From the NCBI GenBank assembly GCA_900467185.1, contig UBPA01000014.1, positions 301,872-365,871 of the forward strand: DNA of 64,000 bases, in the 5' to 3' direction. How positions within the stretch are numbered: the first letter of the stretch is position 1; each line of letters begins with the position of its first letter. A model generated the notes under the pieces. It worked only from the letters and a program-made list of their open reading frames with translations. It ran no database searches and was not told the DNA's origin. The DNA comes from Hyphomicrobiales bacterium. GTDB taxonomy: Bacteria; Pseudomonadota; Alphaproteobacteria; Rhizobiales; Rhizobiaceae. The position numbers were made by a program, and so were the translations under genes. Shown here piece by piece: positions 41,532 to 50,673 of this stretch.

Positions 41532-44500
41532 ATGAATATTTCCCGATTCTTCATCGACAGGCCGGTCTTTGCCGGTGTTCTGTCGGTTCTTATCGTCGTT
41601 GCCGGCCTTATCGGCATGCGCGCCTTGCCCATTTCCGAATATCCCGATGTCGTGCCGCCATCCATCGTCGTGCGCGGCACCTATCCGGGCGCCAACCCGA
41701 AGGTCATCGCGGAAACGGTGGCAACGCCGCTCGAGGAGTCCATCAACGGCGTCGAGGACATGCTCTATATGTCGAGCCAGGCAACGGCTGATGGCGTCCT
41801 GACGCTGACGGTGACGTTCAAGCTGGGAACGGACCCCGACAAGGCCCAGCAGCTCGTCCAGAACCGCGTTTCGCAGGCCGAACCGCGCCTGCCGGCAGAG
41901 GTGCGGGCACTCGGCGTGACCACGGTCAAAAGCTCGCCCGACCTGATGATGGTCGTCAACCTCGTTTCCGCGGGCGGGCGCTACGATCTGACCTATCTGC
42001 GCAACTATGCCGTTCTGAACATCAAGGATCGGCTGGCGCGCATTGAAGGCGTCGGCCAGGTGCAGGTCTTCGGCGCCGGGGATTACTCCATGCGCGTCTG
42101 GATCGACCCCCAGAAAGCTGCGGAATATGCGCTTGCCGCGAGCGATATCACCACGGCCATTCGCCAGCAAAACGTCCAGGCCGCCGCCGGCATCATCGGC
42201 GCGTCGCCGACACTGCCCGGCGTCGATCTGCAGCTCTCGGTCAACGCGCAAGGCCGCCTGCAGACGCCGGAAGAGTTCGGCAACATCATCGTCAAGAGCG
42301 GTGCGAACGGCGAGATAACCCGGCTACGCGACGTCGCGCGCATCGAAATGGGGGCTGCCGATTACACCCTGCGTTCCCTTCTCGATGGCGAGCCGGCCGT
42401 GGCCGTGCCAGTCTTCCAGGCGCCGGGCTCCAATGCCATAGCGATTTCCGACGATGTGCGCGCCACCATGGCGGAACTGTCGAAAGCCATGCCGGAAGGT
42501 GTTACCTTCGAGATCGTCTACGACACCACCGAATTCGTTCGCGCCTCCATCGAGAAGGTCATCGATACGCTGCTGGAAGCGATCGCGCTGGTCGTGATCG
42601 TGGTCATCGTGTTCCTGCAGACCTGGCGGGCGTCGATCATTCCCCTGATCGCGGTTCCTGTCTCGATCATCGGCACCTTCGCCGTCATGTATGTCTTCGG
42701 CTTCTCGGTGAACGCGCTGACGCTGTTCGGTCTCGTCCTTGCCATCGGTATCGTCGTGGACGACGCGATCGTCGTGGTGGAGAATGTGGAGCGCAACATC
42801 GAGAACGGGCTCGCGCCTCGCGAGGCGACCTATCGCGCGATGCAGGAGGTCTCCGGGCCGATCATCGCGATCGCGCTGGTTCTCGTCGCGGTGTTCGTGC
42901 CGCTGGCGTTCATCACCGGGCTTTCCGGGCAGTTCTATCGGCAGTTCGCCCTGACGATCGCGATTTCCACGGTCATTTCCGCGATCAACTCGCTCACGCT
43001 GTCGCCGGCGCTGGCAGCTCTTCTGCTCAAGGGCCACCACGCCAAGAAGGACAGGCTGACGATCGTCATGGACAAGGCCTTGGGCTGGTTCTTCCGTGGG
43101 TTCAACCGAGCCTTCGGAGCCGCGTCCAACGGCTACGGGCGCAGCGTTGGCGGGCTCCTGTCGCGCAAGAGCGTGGTGATGGTGGTCTATCTTGCGCTCG
43201 CAGGCGCCACCTATGGCATGTTCAATGCGGTGCCGGGCGGCTTCGTGCCAGCGCAGGACAAGCAGTATCTCATTGGTTTCGCACAGCTTCCCGATGGCGC
43301 GACGCTCGATCGGACGGAGAGCGTCATCAAGCGGATGAGCGATATCGCCCTGCAGCAGCCGGGCGTGAAGAACGCGATCGCCTTCCCCGGCCTGTCGATC
43401 AACGGTTTCACGATCGGCTCGAATGCCGGCATCGTCTTCGCCATTCTCGACGATTTCGAGAAGCGCACGACGCCCGAGCTTTCCGGCGGCGCGATCGCCA
43501 TGCAGCTGAACCAGAAATATGCCGGCATTCAGGATGCCTTCATCGCTATGTTCCCGCCGCCGCCGGTCAACGGTCTCGGGTCCACGGGCGGCTTCAAGCT
43601 GCAGATCGAGGATCGGGCCGGCTTCGGCTATCAGGCCCTGGATGAAGCGACGAAGGCGTTCATCGCCAAGGCCTACCAGACGCCGGAACTCGCGGGCATC
43701 TTTTCGAGCTTCCAGATCAACGTGCCGCAGCTCTTTGCGGACCTCGACCGGACCAAAGCCGAACAGCTCGGCGTATCCGTCACCGATGTCTTCGATGCGT
43801 TGCAGATCTATCTCGGCTCGCTCTATGTCAACGATTTCAATGCCTTCGGCCGCACATACAGCGTCCGGGTGCAGGCGGATGCCAAGTATCGGGCAAAGCC
43901 CGAGGATATCGGGCAGCTGAAGGTTCGCTCGCAGACGGGTCAGATGATCCCGCTTTCGGCGCTCCTGAAGGTGGATGCGACCACAGGGCCCGAGCGCACG
44001 ACGCGCTACAACGGCTTCCTTGCGGCCGATGTGAACGGCGCACCGGCACCGGGCTTCTCGTCCGGCCAGGCCCAGGCCGCCATCGAGCAGATCGCCCGGG
44101 AGACCCTGCCGTCGGGTATCGACTTCGAGTGGACGGATCTGACCTATCAGCAGATCCTGGCGGGAAGCTCCGGCTTCCTCGTCTTTCCGCTCGCCTTGCT
44201 GCTCGTCTATCTCGTGCTTGCGGCACAGTATGAAAGCCTGACGCTGCCGATCGCCATCATCATGATCGTCCCGATGGGCGTGCTCGCGGCCCTCACCGGG
44301 GTCTGGTTGACGGGGGGAGACAACAACATCTTTACCCAGATCGGCCTCGTGGTCCTTGTCGGGTTGTCGGCGAAGAACGCGATTCTGATCGTGGAGTTCG
44401 CCCGCGAGCTCGAGTTCGAAGGGCGCACGCCGGTTCAGGCGGCCGTCGAGGCTAGCCGGCTGCGGTTGCGCCCGATCCTGATGACCTCGATGGCCTTCAT

Positions 44501-44714
44501 CATGGGCGTCGTACCGCTGGTCATCTCGACCGGGGCAGGGGCCGAGATGCGCGCCGCCATGGGCATCGCGGTCTTCTCCGGCATGATCGGGGTGACCTTC
44601 TTCGGCATCTTCATGACGCCGGTCTTCTACGTGCTGGTGCGCAAGCTGGCCGGAAACCGGCCGCTGAAAATCTCCGCGGACGCGCACGAGACGCATCTGG
44701 TGCCGGCGGAGTAA
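41532..44714 (+). CDS. RND efflux transporter, HAE1 family (AcrB/MexF-like)
   Basis: A 1060-residue pump with 12 spans. N-terminus MNISRFFIDRPVFAGVLSV is typical of the family. The proton-relay Asp410-Asp411 lie in GIVVDDAIVVVENVERN, and GLSAKNAILIVEFARE is in the second half. It has the common drug/solvent exporter architecture and pairs with the adaptor 199 bases upstream. The GGAGAGGGG site favours ATG 41532. A strong hairpin follows the stop. Confidence 0.95.
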   Translation: MNISRFFIDRPVFAGVLSVLIVVAGLIGMRALPISEYPDVVPPSIVVRGTYPGANPKVIAETVATPLEESINGVEDMLYMSSQATADGVLTLTVTFKLGTDPDKAQQLVQNRVSQAEPRLPAEVRALGVTTVKSSPDLMMVVNLVSAGGRYDLTYLRNYAVLNIKDRLARIEGVGQVQVFGAGDYSMRVWIDPQKAAEYALAASDITTAIRQQNVQAAAGIIGASPTLPGVDLQLSVNAQGRLQTPEEFGNIIVKSGANGEITRLRDVARIEMGAADYTLRSLLDGEPAVAVPVFQAPGSNAIAISDDVRATMAELSKAMPEGVTFEIVYDTTEFVRASIEKVIDTLLEAIALVVIVVIVFLQTWRASIIPLIAVPVSIIGTFAVMYVFGFSVNALTLFGLVLAIGIVVDDAIVVVENVERNIENGLAPREATYRAMQEVSGPIIAIALVLVAVFVPLAFITGLSGQFYRQFALTIAISTVISAINSLTLSPALAALLLKGHHAKKDRLTIVMDKALGWFFRGFNRAFGAASNGYGRSVGGLLSRKSVVMVVYLALAGATYGMFNAVPGGFVPAQDKQYLIGFAQLPDGATLDRTESVIKRMSDIALQQPGVKNAIAFPGLSINGFTIGSNAGIVFAILDDFEKRTTPELSGGAIAMQLNQKYAGIQDAFIAMFPPPPVNGLGSTGGFKLQIEDRAGFGYQALDEATKAFIAKAYQTPELAGIFSSFQINVPQLFADLDRTKAEQLGVSVTDVFDALQIYLGSLYVNDFNAFGRTYSVRVQADAKYRAKPEDIGQLKVRSQTGQMIPLSALLKVDATTGPERTTRYNGFLAADVNGAPAPGFSSGQAQAAIEQIARETLPSGIDFEWTDLTYQQILAGSSGFLVFPLALLLVYLVLAAQYESLTLPIAIIMIVPMGVLAALTGVWLTGGDNNIFTQIGLVVLVGLSAKNAILIVEFARELEFEGRTPVQAAVEASRLRLRPILMTSMAFIMGVVPLVISTGAGAEMRAAMGIAVFSGMIGVTFFGIFMTPVFYVLVRKLAGNRPLKISADAHETHLVPAE

Positions 44715-44741
44715 CGGATCGCGGAAATGTCCGCGACAACA

Positions 44742-44770
44742 TGCCGCCGAACGTAGGGTTCGGCGGCATT
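44742..44770 (+). terminator. Hairpin after the second RND operon
   Basis: An 11-bp perfect stem (TGCCGCCGAAC at 44742-44752, complement at 44758-44768) with a five-base loop, followed by only two T residues. Probable terminator with a weak U tract. Confidence 0.6.
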
Positions 44771-44833
44771 GGCATGTCAAGTTCCGCCACCGAGATGACA
44801 AACTGCAAGAAGCAGTGTTAAATCCGTCAGACG

Positions 44834-45313
44834 ATGGGACAAACGGAATGCTCGACTGTGAAATATACCCGAAATGCCACATCCGCGACCTATGTCCCCG
44901 ATGACCTCGACAGGCGCATCATCGCCCATCTCCGGGTCGATGGCCGAGCGTCGCTGTCGAAGCTTTCCGACGCGCTGGGCGTGGCCCGCGGCACAGTACA
45001 GAACCGTCTCGATCGTCTTCTGGAAACGGGAACACTGCTCGGCTTTACGGTGCGGGTGCGCGAGGACTTCGATGCGCAGACCATTCATGCGGTCATGATG
45101 ATCGAGGTGGTGGGAAAATCGACGACGCAGGTCATTCGCCGCCTGCGCGGCATTCCCGAGATCTATGCGCTTCATACCACCAACGGCAATTGGGACCTCG
45201 TCGCCAACATGCGTTCGGCGACCTTGTCGGATTTCGACCGAGTGCTGCGCGAGGTGCGGACGATCGAAGGCGTATCGAACAGCGAGACAAGCCTGCTTCT
45301 CAGCAGCGTTTAG
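44834..45313 (+). CDS. Lrp/AsnC family regulator
   Basis: A 159-residue protein: helix-turn-helix at about 22-75 (DDLDRRIIAHLRVDGRASLSKLSDALG), then the RAM ligand-binding/oligomer domain. It lies 18 bases before a RidA gene, so it probably regulates the pair or an amino-acid pathway served by RidA. The ATG at 44834 has no good ribosome site; a GTG at 44858 is an alternative. Confidence 0.92.
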   Translation: MGQTECSTVKYTRNATSATYVPDDLDRRIIAHLRVDGRASLSKLSDALGVARGTVQNRLDRLLETGTLLGFTVRVREDFDAQTIHAVMMIEVVGKSTTQVIRRLRGIPEIYALHTTNGNWDLVANMRSATLSDFDRVLREVRTIEGVSNSETSLLLSSV

Positions 45314-45331
45314 GAGAGGGGAGGGGAAGCG

Positions 45332-45790
45332 ATGAGCGTCTATCGGCGGCTTGAGGAACTGGGTCTGGTCTTGCCGGTGCCACTGGCACCCGGCGGAAAT
45401 TATGTGCCGGCTAAGAGAGCCGGTGACATGCTCTATCTGGCGGGGCAGGGGGCGGCGCGTGCGGAGGGTGGATGGCATACGGGCAAGGTCGGCCGCGATG
45501 TCTCGATCGAGGAGGCGCGCGCCCATGCCCGCATCGTTGCGCTGCAGGTCTTGTCGACCGTGCAGCATGCGGTCGGCGATCTCGATGCGGTCGAGGTCGT
45601 CAAGGTTTTCGGCATGGTCAATGCCGTGCCGGACTTCACCGAGCACCCGTTCGTCATCAATGGCTTCTCGGACCTCCTGATCGAGGTCATGGGCGAAGAC
45701 GGCCGCCATGCGCGCTCCGCCATCGGCATGGGCTCGCTTCCCAATGGCATGACGGTCGAGATCGAGACGATCCTGCGGATCAAGCGCTGA
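45332..45790 (+). CDS. RidA family protein (YjgF/YER057c, long subgroup)
   Basis: A 152-residue member of the RidA family, which hydrolyses reactive enamine/imine products of PLP enzymes. The longer subgroup layout is visible: GNYVPAKRAGDMLYLAGQGA near 22, then VVKVFGMVNAVPDF near 92 and ARSAIGMGSLPNGMTVEIE near 130. The conserved Arg of active RidA enzymes near the end is replaced here by a GSLPNG segment, as in the non-archetypal subgroups, so its chemistry is uncertain. It follows the Lrp gene and has a GAGGGGA ribosome site. Confidence 0.88.
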   Translation: MSVYRRLEELGLVLPVPLAPGGNYVPAKRAGDMLYLAGQGAARAEGGWHTGKVGRDVSIEEARAHARIVALQVLSTVQHAVGDLDAVEVVKVFGMVNAVPDFTEHPFVINGFSDLLIEVMGEDGRHARSAIGMGSLPNGMTVEIETILRIKR

Positions 45791-45806
45791 TGATGGGAGG
45801 CTGGGT

Positions 45807-47876
45807 TCAGGGCTGGCAGACGATCTTGGCGATCTCGGTTGCCAATTGGTCCTGCGAATAGGGCTTACCGAGCCTTGGAATGTTCAGCTCGGTGCCGGCC
45901 GGCAGCTCGGCATATCCGGTTGCGATCAGGATCCTCAGATCGGGCCGCAGGGCAAGCGCCTGCCGGGCCAGTTCCGCGCCGTTCATGCCCGGCATGGAAA
46001 AGTCGGTGATCATGAGATCGAAGGCGTCGCCGCCTTCCAGCACGCCCAGCGCTTGCCGTCCGGAATTGGCCTCCACGACGCTGTGACCGAGATCCTCCAG
46101 CATATCCACGGTGCTCATCGCGATCAGGGCGTCGTCATCGACCATGAGAATGCGAAGGGCTTGCGATCTTTCCGATTTTTCGATGGTCGGAACCTCCGGC
46201 TGCGGGGCCTTTTCGGCGATATCGCTCGCGCGTGCGACCGGCAGACGCAGCACCGCTGTCGTGCCCTGTCCCGGGCGGCTCGACAGCTGCAATGCGCCTT
46301 TGAGCTGAATGGCGAGCCCGTGAATCATCGACAGTCCGAGACCGGTGCCCTTGCCCAGCTCCTTGGTCGAAAAGAAGGGATCGATCGCCTTCCGCAGCGT
46401 TTCCGGCTCCATGCCGATGCCGGTATCGGTGACCGAAAGCATGAGGTAACGACCGGCGGACAGCACGTCCGTGGCTGTGGGGCGGTCTTCCACGTCGAGG
46501 TGAATGGTGATCGTTCCACCGTCCGGCATCGCGTCGCGCGCGTTGACGACGAGATTGAGGAGCGCCAGTTCGAGCTGGTTGCTGTCGGCTTCTGCCGGCG
46601 GCAGATCGTCTGCGATCTCGCTCTGCAGGGTGATGGCGGAGCCGACCGAGCGGCGCAGCAGGTCCTCCATCTCGCTCACCAGCTTGCGCAGATCGACGGG
46701 ACCGACCTGAAGATCCTGCCGGCGGGCAAAGGCGAGCAACCGCTGGGTCAGCGAGGCGCCGCGCCGCGCGCCCTGAACGGCGCCATCGATCAGCCGGACC
46801 GCCTTGGCATCGCCATCGACATGCTTGCGCAGCAGTTCGAGATTGCCGAGCACGGCCATCAGGAGGTTGTTGAAATCGTGCGCCACACCGCCGGTGAGCT
46901 GCCCGATGGCCTCCATTTTCAGAGCCTGGCGCAGCTGTTCCTCGGCCTTTTCGCGCTGGGCGACCTCGCTCATGACGACGGCGTGGGCTTCCTCCAGCTC
47001 GGCCGTGCGCTTCGTCACGCGCTCTTCCAGCGTTTCGTTGATCTGCCGCTGCTGATCCTCCACCCGGCGGCGCTCGGTGATATCGGCGGAGACGCCAACC
47101 AGCTTCACCGGGCGTCTGGTCCGGTCCCGATAGACCTGCGCGCGGATCTCGGCCCAGTGCAGCGTTCCATCCGGCCAGACGACCTTGTATTCGATCGAAT
47201 AGTCCTGCCCCGTCTCGACGGTCTTGCCGACGGCGTCCAGCATCCGCGCCCGATCTTCGGGGTGAATACTGGCGATCAGCTCTTCATAACTCAGCGTTTC
47301 CGACGCGCTGCGGCCGAAGGTGGAGCGGCACATGACCGAGGTGGTCAGCGTCTTCGTTTCCAGGTCGAGTTCCCAGGCGCCCAGCCGTCCGGCTTCGAGC
47401 GCCGTCGCCAGTCGTCGTTCGCCATCGTCCAGCGCCTGCATGCGCAGCCGGGCCTCGAACTGGCGTCGTCTGCCGCGCATGGCTGTGCGCGCGACGCTGA
47501 CGAAGGTCGTGGCATGGAAGGGCCGCTCGATGAAGCTGACGTTTCCGAGCACTTCCGAGAGACGCGCGGCCGCAGGATTGCGCTCGGGCCCGCCGCCGCG
47601 CTGCGTCAGCACGATGAAGGGCAGGTCCGACCAGCTCGGCTGCGCGGAGATCCAGCCGGAGAGGGCCTTCAGATCGGCGGAGCGAAGCGCCTCTTCGGTG
47701 ATGACGCCGAACGCCACCTCCTCGCCGAGCTTTTCGACGAACTGGACCATGGTTTCCGCCGACACGGATACCATCCCGGCTTCGACAAGCAGGGCGGCGG
47801 CAATCTGGGCATCGCGCCCGGCCGGGGCGAGAACGAGAACGGTCGCAACGCGATCAGAAATTGTCGCCACTCCCAT
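45807..47876 (-). CDS. Hybrid histidine kinase coupled to KaiC-like protein
   Basis: A 689-residue soluble protein. It has an N-terminal receiver-like module without an obvious phosphorylatable Asp (about 1-135), a PAS domain (about 160-275), a coiled coil, a histidine kinase with His in VAHDFNNLL near 340, ATPase motifs NLVVNARDAMPDGG, DTGIGM and GTGLGLSM, and a C-terminal receiver with Asp in MITDFSMPGMNG near 630. ATG 47876 lies within the end of the KaiC-like gene (23-base overlap), so the two are translated together. It is likely the output arm of the KaiC-like ATPase. Confidence 0.9.
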   Translation of the reverse strand: MGVATISDRVATVLVLAPAGRDAQIAAALLVEAGMVSVSAETMVQFVEKLGEEVAFGVITEEALRSADLKALSGWISAQPSWSDLPFIVLTQRGGGPERNPAAARLSEVLGNVSFIERPFHATTFVSVARTAMRGRRRQFEARLRMQALDDGERRLATALEAGRLGAWELDLETKTLTTSVMCRSTFGRSASETLSYEELIASIHPEDRARMLDAVGKTVETGQDYSIEYKVVWPDGTLHWAEIRAQVYRDRTRRPVKLVGVSADITERRRVEDQQRQINETLEERVTKRTAELEEAHAVVMSEVAQREKAEEQLRQALKMEAIGQLTGGVAHDFNNLLMAVLGNLELLRKHVDGDAKAVRLIDGAVQGARRGASLTQRLLAFARRQDLQVGPVDLRKLVSEMEDLLRRSVGSAITLQSEIADDLPPAEADSNQLELALLNLVVNARDAMPDGGTITIHLDVEDRPTATDVLSAGRYLMLSVTDTGIGMEPETLRKAIDPFFSTKELGKGTGLGLSMIHGLAIQLKGALQLSSRPGQGTTAVLRLPVARASDIAEKAPQPEVPTIEKSERSQALRILMVDDDALIAMSTVDMLEDLGHSVVEANSGRQALGVLEGGDAFDLMITDFSMPGMNGAELARQALALRPDLRILIATGYAELPAGTELNIPRLGKPYSQDQLATEIAKIVCQP

Positions 47877-49362
47877 CGGCAAACGGCATCAGCGTCTGGG
47901 CGCTGGAGGTGAGCACCGGTACGCCGCGAAGCACGCCCTGGAAGCCGGCAAGCGGCTCGCCGAGGTTGAGGCCGTCGGAGCCGATGCGATATTCGCGAAT
48001 CGTATCCTCATGCCGCCCCGTCCGCTTCTTGATGACGGAGACGGCCCGCCGCACGGTGCCCATGGCTTCGAAATAGCGCAGCAGAATGACCGTGTCGGCG
48101 AGATAGGTCACGTCGACCGGCGATTTCATGTCGCCCACCAGGCCGTGCTGGGCAACCGTCAGGAAGGTATTGGCCCCCTGCCGGTTGAGGTATTGCAGCA
48201 GCTCGTGGATGTGGAGGATCAGCGCGTTCTCCTCCGGCATCGCGGCCTGATAGCCGTTGACGCTGTCGATCAGAACCGTCTTCGCGTTGGAACGGGTCAC
48301 GCTCTCGCGGACGCGCTGGGCGAATTCGCCGGGGGAGAGTTCGGCCGCATCCAGCTGCTCGATATACAGACGCCCAGCGTCGCGCATGGCCTCGAGGTCC
48401 ATGCCCATGCTCTTCGTGCGGGCGAACAGAAGGCCCAGTTCCTCGTCGAAGACGAAGATGGCCGCGGTTTCGCCGCGCTTGACGGCCGCGGCGACGAACT
48501 GGAGCCCGAACAGGCTCTTGCCGGTGCCGGCCGGGCCGATGAGGAGCGTGCTCGATCCGCGCGAGATGCCGCCGCCCAGAAGGCCGTCGAGCGCGGGAAT
48601 GCCGCTGCTCAGCACCGTGCGATCGAAATCCGTGCGATGCTCGGTGGCGCGCAGACGCGGGAACACCACCACGCCGCCGGTCTCGATGATGTAATCATGA
48701 TATCCGCCGCGATAGGCCTTGCCGCGATACTTGATGACGCGCATGCGACGGCGCTCGGCACCGTAGTTCGGCGCCAGCTCCTCGAGATGGATGACGCCGT
48801 GCACGACGCTGTGGACGGTCTTGTCGAGAACGTCGGCCGTGAGGTCGTCGAGAAGGAGGACGGTCGCGCCGGATTTCGAGAAATAGTGCTTCATCGCCAG
48901 GATCTGGCGCCTATACCGCAGCGAACTCTGTGCCAGAAGACGGATCTCCGACAGGCTGTCGATGACGACGCGGCTGGGGCGGACGCGCTCGAACGCCTCG
49001 AAGATCAGTTTGGTGGTTTCGCCCAGTTCGAGGTCGGACGAATAGAGCAGGCTCTGCTGCTGCTCGGAATCCAGCAGGCTTTCCGGCGGCACCAGTTCGA
49101 AGATGGTGATGTCGTCGCCGATCACCATGCCGTGCGACGCGGCGCTGTTGCGCAGTTCGTCTTCCGTTTCGGACAGGGTGATGTACAGGCAACGCTCGCC
49201 ATTCGCCGCACCTTCCAGCAGAAATTGCAGGGAGATCGTCGTCTTGCCGGTGCCGGGCGACCCTTCCAGCAGGAAAACGTGGCGGCGGGACAATCCGCCG
49301 GCCAGCACGTCATCGAGGCCTTTCACGCCGATCAGGGCCATCGAACCCAAGTCTTTGGTCAT
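47854..49362 (-). CDS. KaiC-like double-domain ATPase
   Basis: A 502-residue protein with two RecA-like domains: Walker A GSPGTGKTT near residue 25 and GPAGTGKSLFG near 255. Both halves carry the KaiC-type acidic residues (LSETEDEL; FVFDEELG). In cyanobacterial KaiC the phosphorylated Ser-Thr pair precedes xxDTIILL; here the corresponding segment reads VTYLADTVILL, giving Thr-Tyr. No kaiA or kaiB is nearby. In alphaproteobacteria such KaiC homologues are usually linked to a histidine kinase, as here. ATG 49362 follows a GGAAGAG site. The 230-base gap upstream, to the AttH-like gene, holds no gene. Confidence 0.9.
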   Translation of the reverse strand: MTKDLGSMALIGVKGLDDVLAGGLSRRHVFLLEGSPGTGKTTISLQFLLEGAANGERCLYITLSETEDELRNSAASHGMVIGDDITIFELVPPESLLDSEQQQSLLYSSDLELGETTKLIFEAFERVRPSRVVIDSLSEIRLLAQSSLRYRRQILAMKHYFSKSGATVLLLDDLTADVLDKTVHSVVHGVIHLEELAPNYGAERRRMRVIKYRGKAYRGGYHDYIIETGGVVVFPRLRATEHRTDFDRTVLSSGIPALDGLLGGGISRGSSTLLIGPAGTGKSLFGLQFVAAAVKRGETAAIFVFDEELGLLFARTKSMGMDLEAMRDAGRLYIEQLDAAELSPGEFAQRVRESVTRSNAKTVLIDSVNGYQAAMPEENALILHIHELLQYLNRQGANTFLTVAQHGLVGDMKSPVDVTYLADTVILLRYFEAMGTVRRAVSVIKKRTGRHEDTIREYRIGSDGLNLGEPLAGFQGVLRGVPVLTSSAQTLMPFADGSGDNF

Positions 49363-49592
49363 CGTCTCTTCCGTTCCTCGGCGGCGCACGCACCGTCGTC
49401 CATTTTATCTGCGGCATCCTGAGAACGAAAATTTGGCTCTGCTCTGTTTTCGACGGAAATCGCTGCGGTTGTTGTCTGCAAATTATCTCTTACGTTGTGA
49501 AACGTCTAATCCTATTCGTGGGAGGCGGCGGTCAAATCAGCGTTAAGGACGCTCCCGATACGCTCTTTTATCAAAGTCCGAAACGTCCGCCA

Positions 49593-50669
49593 TCAATACC
49601 CCGTCATCTCCAGATAGCCGCGTCCGGCGTGACTGCCGCGAAAGGTGATCGGGCCCTCCCAATAGGGCGTGCGGGTCGCCATCCAAGCCTGCGGATTGAT
49701 GGCCGTCGTGGTGATGTCGAGACCGCGGGCGGGGAGGGTGAGGTGCCAGCCGACCGGCACCGTTCGCGCGGCGACCTCCGCCGTCATCAGGGGTGACACC
49801 GACAGTGCCCCCGGCGGCAGAGGGGAGGGGGTGCCGTCGGCCGCGATCCAGGTCGCCGACGTGTAGCCGGCACCGCTGTCGCGCAGGCGAAAGCCCATCA
49901 GCTTTTCGCCGTTGTCGAAATGCAGGGAAAACCAGTCCCAGCCGGTCTGGTCGGCCGTCAGCGGTTGCGAGGACCATTCGCGATCGAGCCAGGCCTGTCC
50001 GGTGACGGCGACCTCGCCGCCGGGAAGCGAGAGCGTGCCCCGCACGTCGTAGAAGGGCTGCGAGTAGTAATAGCTTGCCTGCCCGGCCGCCGATTTGACC
50101 GAGTAGCCCTCTTGCCCCTGACGGACGATCGGGCCCTTGGCCGTGAGGTCGAGCGCATAGCGGAAGTCCTGCCCCGACGCCGTCAGCCGCACATCGGCCA
50201 CCGCGTCGCGACCTGCCGTCGGCGCCGTCGCCTGCATCCGCCAGTCGTCGATCCAGGCATCGAACGGCTCCGCCGTCACGCCGGCCTGCCCGATGCCGCC
50301 GCGGGCGAGGCGTTCGGCCACGAAATGCCGCTCCGGCGTCGTCACGGCCGCGTGCCCCATCCAGATCTGCGGGCTGCTCCAGCCCGCGCGCTCGCCCGGC
50401 TGGAGGGCCGAGCGGAAGAGCGTCCATTGAACGCCATAGGCCTTGCCGTCGGCGCCGGTCAGATTGGCCGTGATGTACCACCACTCGATGCGAAAGTCGG
50501 GATGTGCGCCGTGATCGCGCGGAAAGGCGAAGGCTCTGTCGGGCTGCGGCACGGCGAACCCTTCCGCGGTCGTGCCGAGCCCCGCAAACCCTTGGGCCGC
50601 TGCGGCCAGCGGCTGGCACAGGCCGACGAGGAGCGACAGAAGGAGCGACAGGAGGGGGCGAGCGGTCAT
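49593..50669 (-). CDS. AttH/CrtC-like lipocalin-fold exported protein
   Basis: A 358-residue protein with a signal peptide (LLSLLLSLLVGLCQPLAAAAQ). Family segments are PDFRIEWWYITANLTGADG near residue 55, GQAWLDREWSSQ near 215 and DWFSLHFDNGEKLMGFRLRD near 235. These belong to the AttH / carotenoid 1,2-hydratase-like family with two lipocalin-like barrels. It is the last gene of an ABC operon, starting four bases after the permease stop. It may receive or modify a lipid handled by the transporter; it is not evidence for carotenoid synthesis. Confidence 0.82.
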   Translation of the reverse strand: MTARPLLSLLLSLLVGLCQPLAAAAQGFAGLGTTAEGFAVPQPDRAFAFPRDHGAHPDFRIEWWYITANLTGADGKAYGVQWTLFRSALQPGERAGWSSPQIWMGHAAVTTPERHFVAERLARGGIGQAGVTAEPFDAWIDDWRMQATAPTAGRDAVADVRLTASGQDFRYALDLTAKGPIVRQGQEGYSVKSAAGQASYYYSQPFYDVRGTLSLPGGEVAVTGQAWLDREWSSQPLTADQTGWDWFSLHFDNGEKLMGFRLRDSGAGYTSATWIAADGTPSPLPPGALSVSPLMTAEVAARTVPVGWHLTLPARGLDITTTAINPQAWMATRTPYWEGPITFRGSHAGRGYLEMTGY

Positions 50670-50673
50670 GGGC

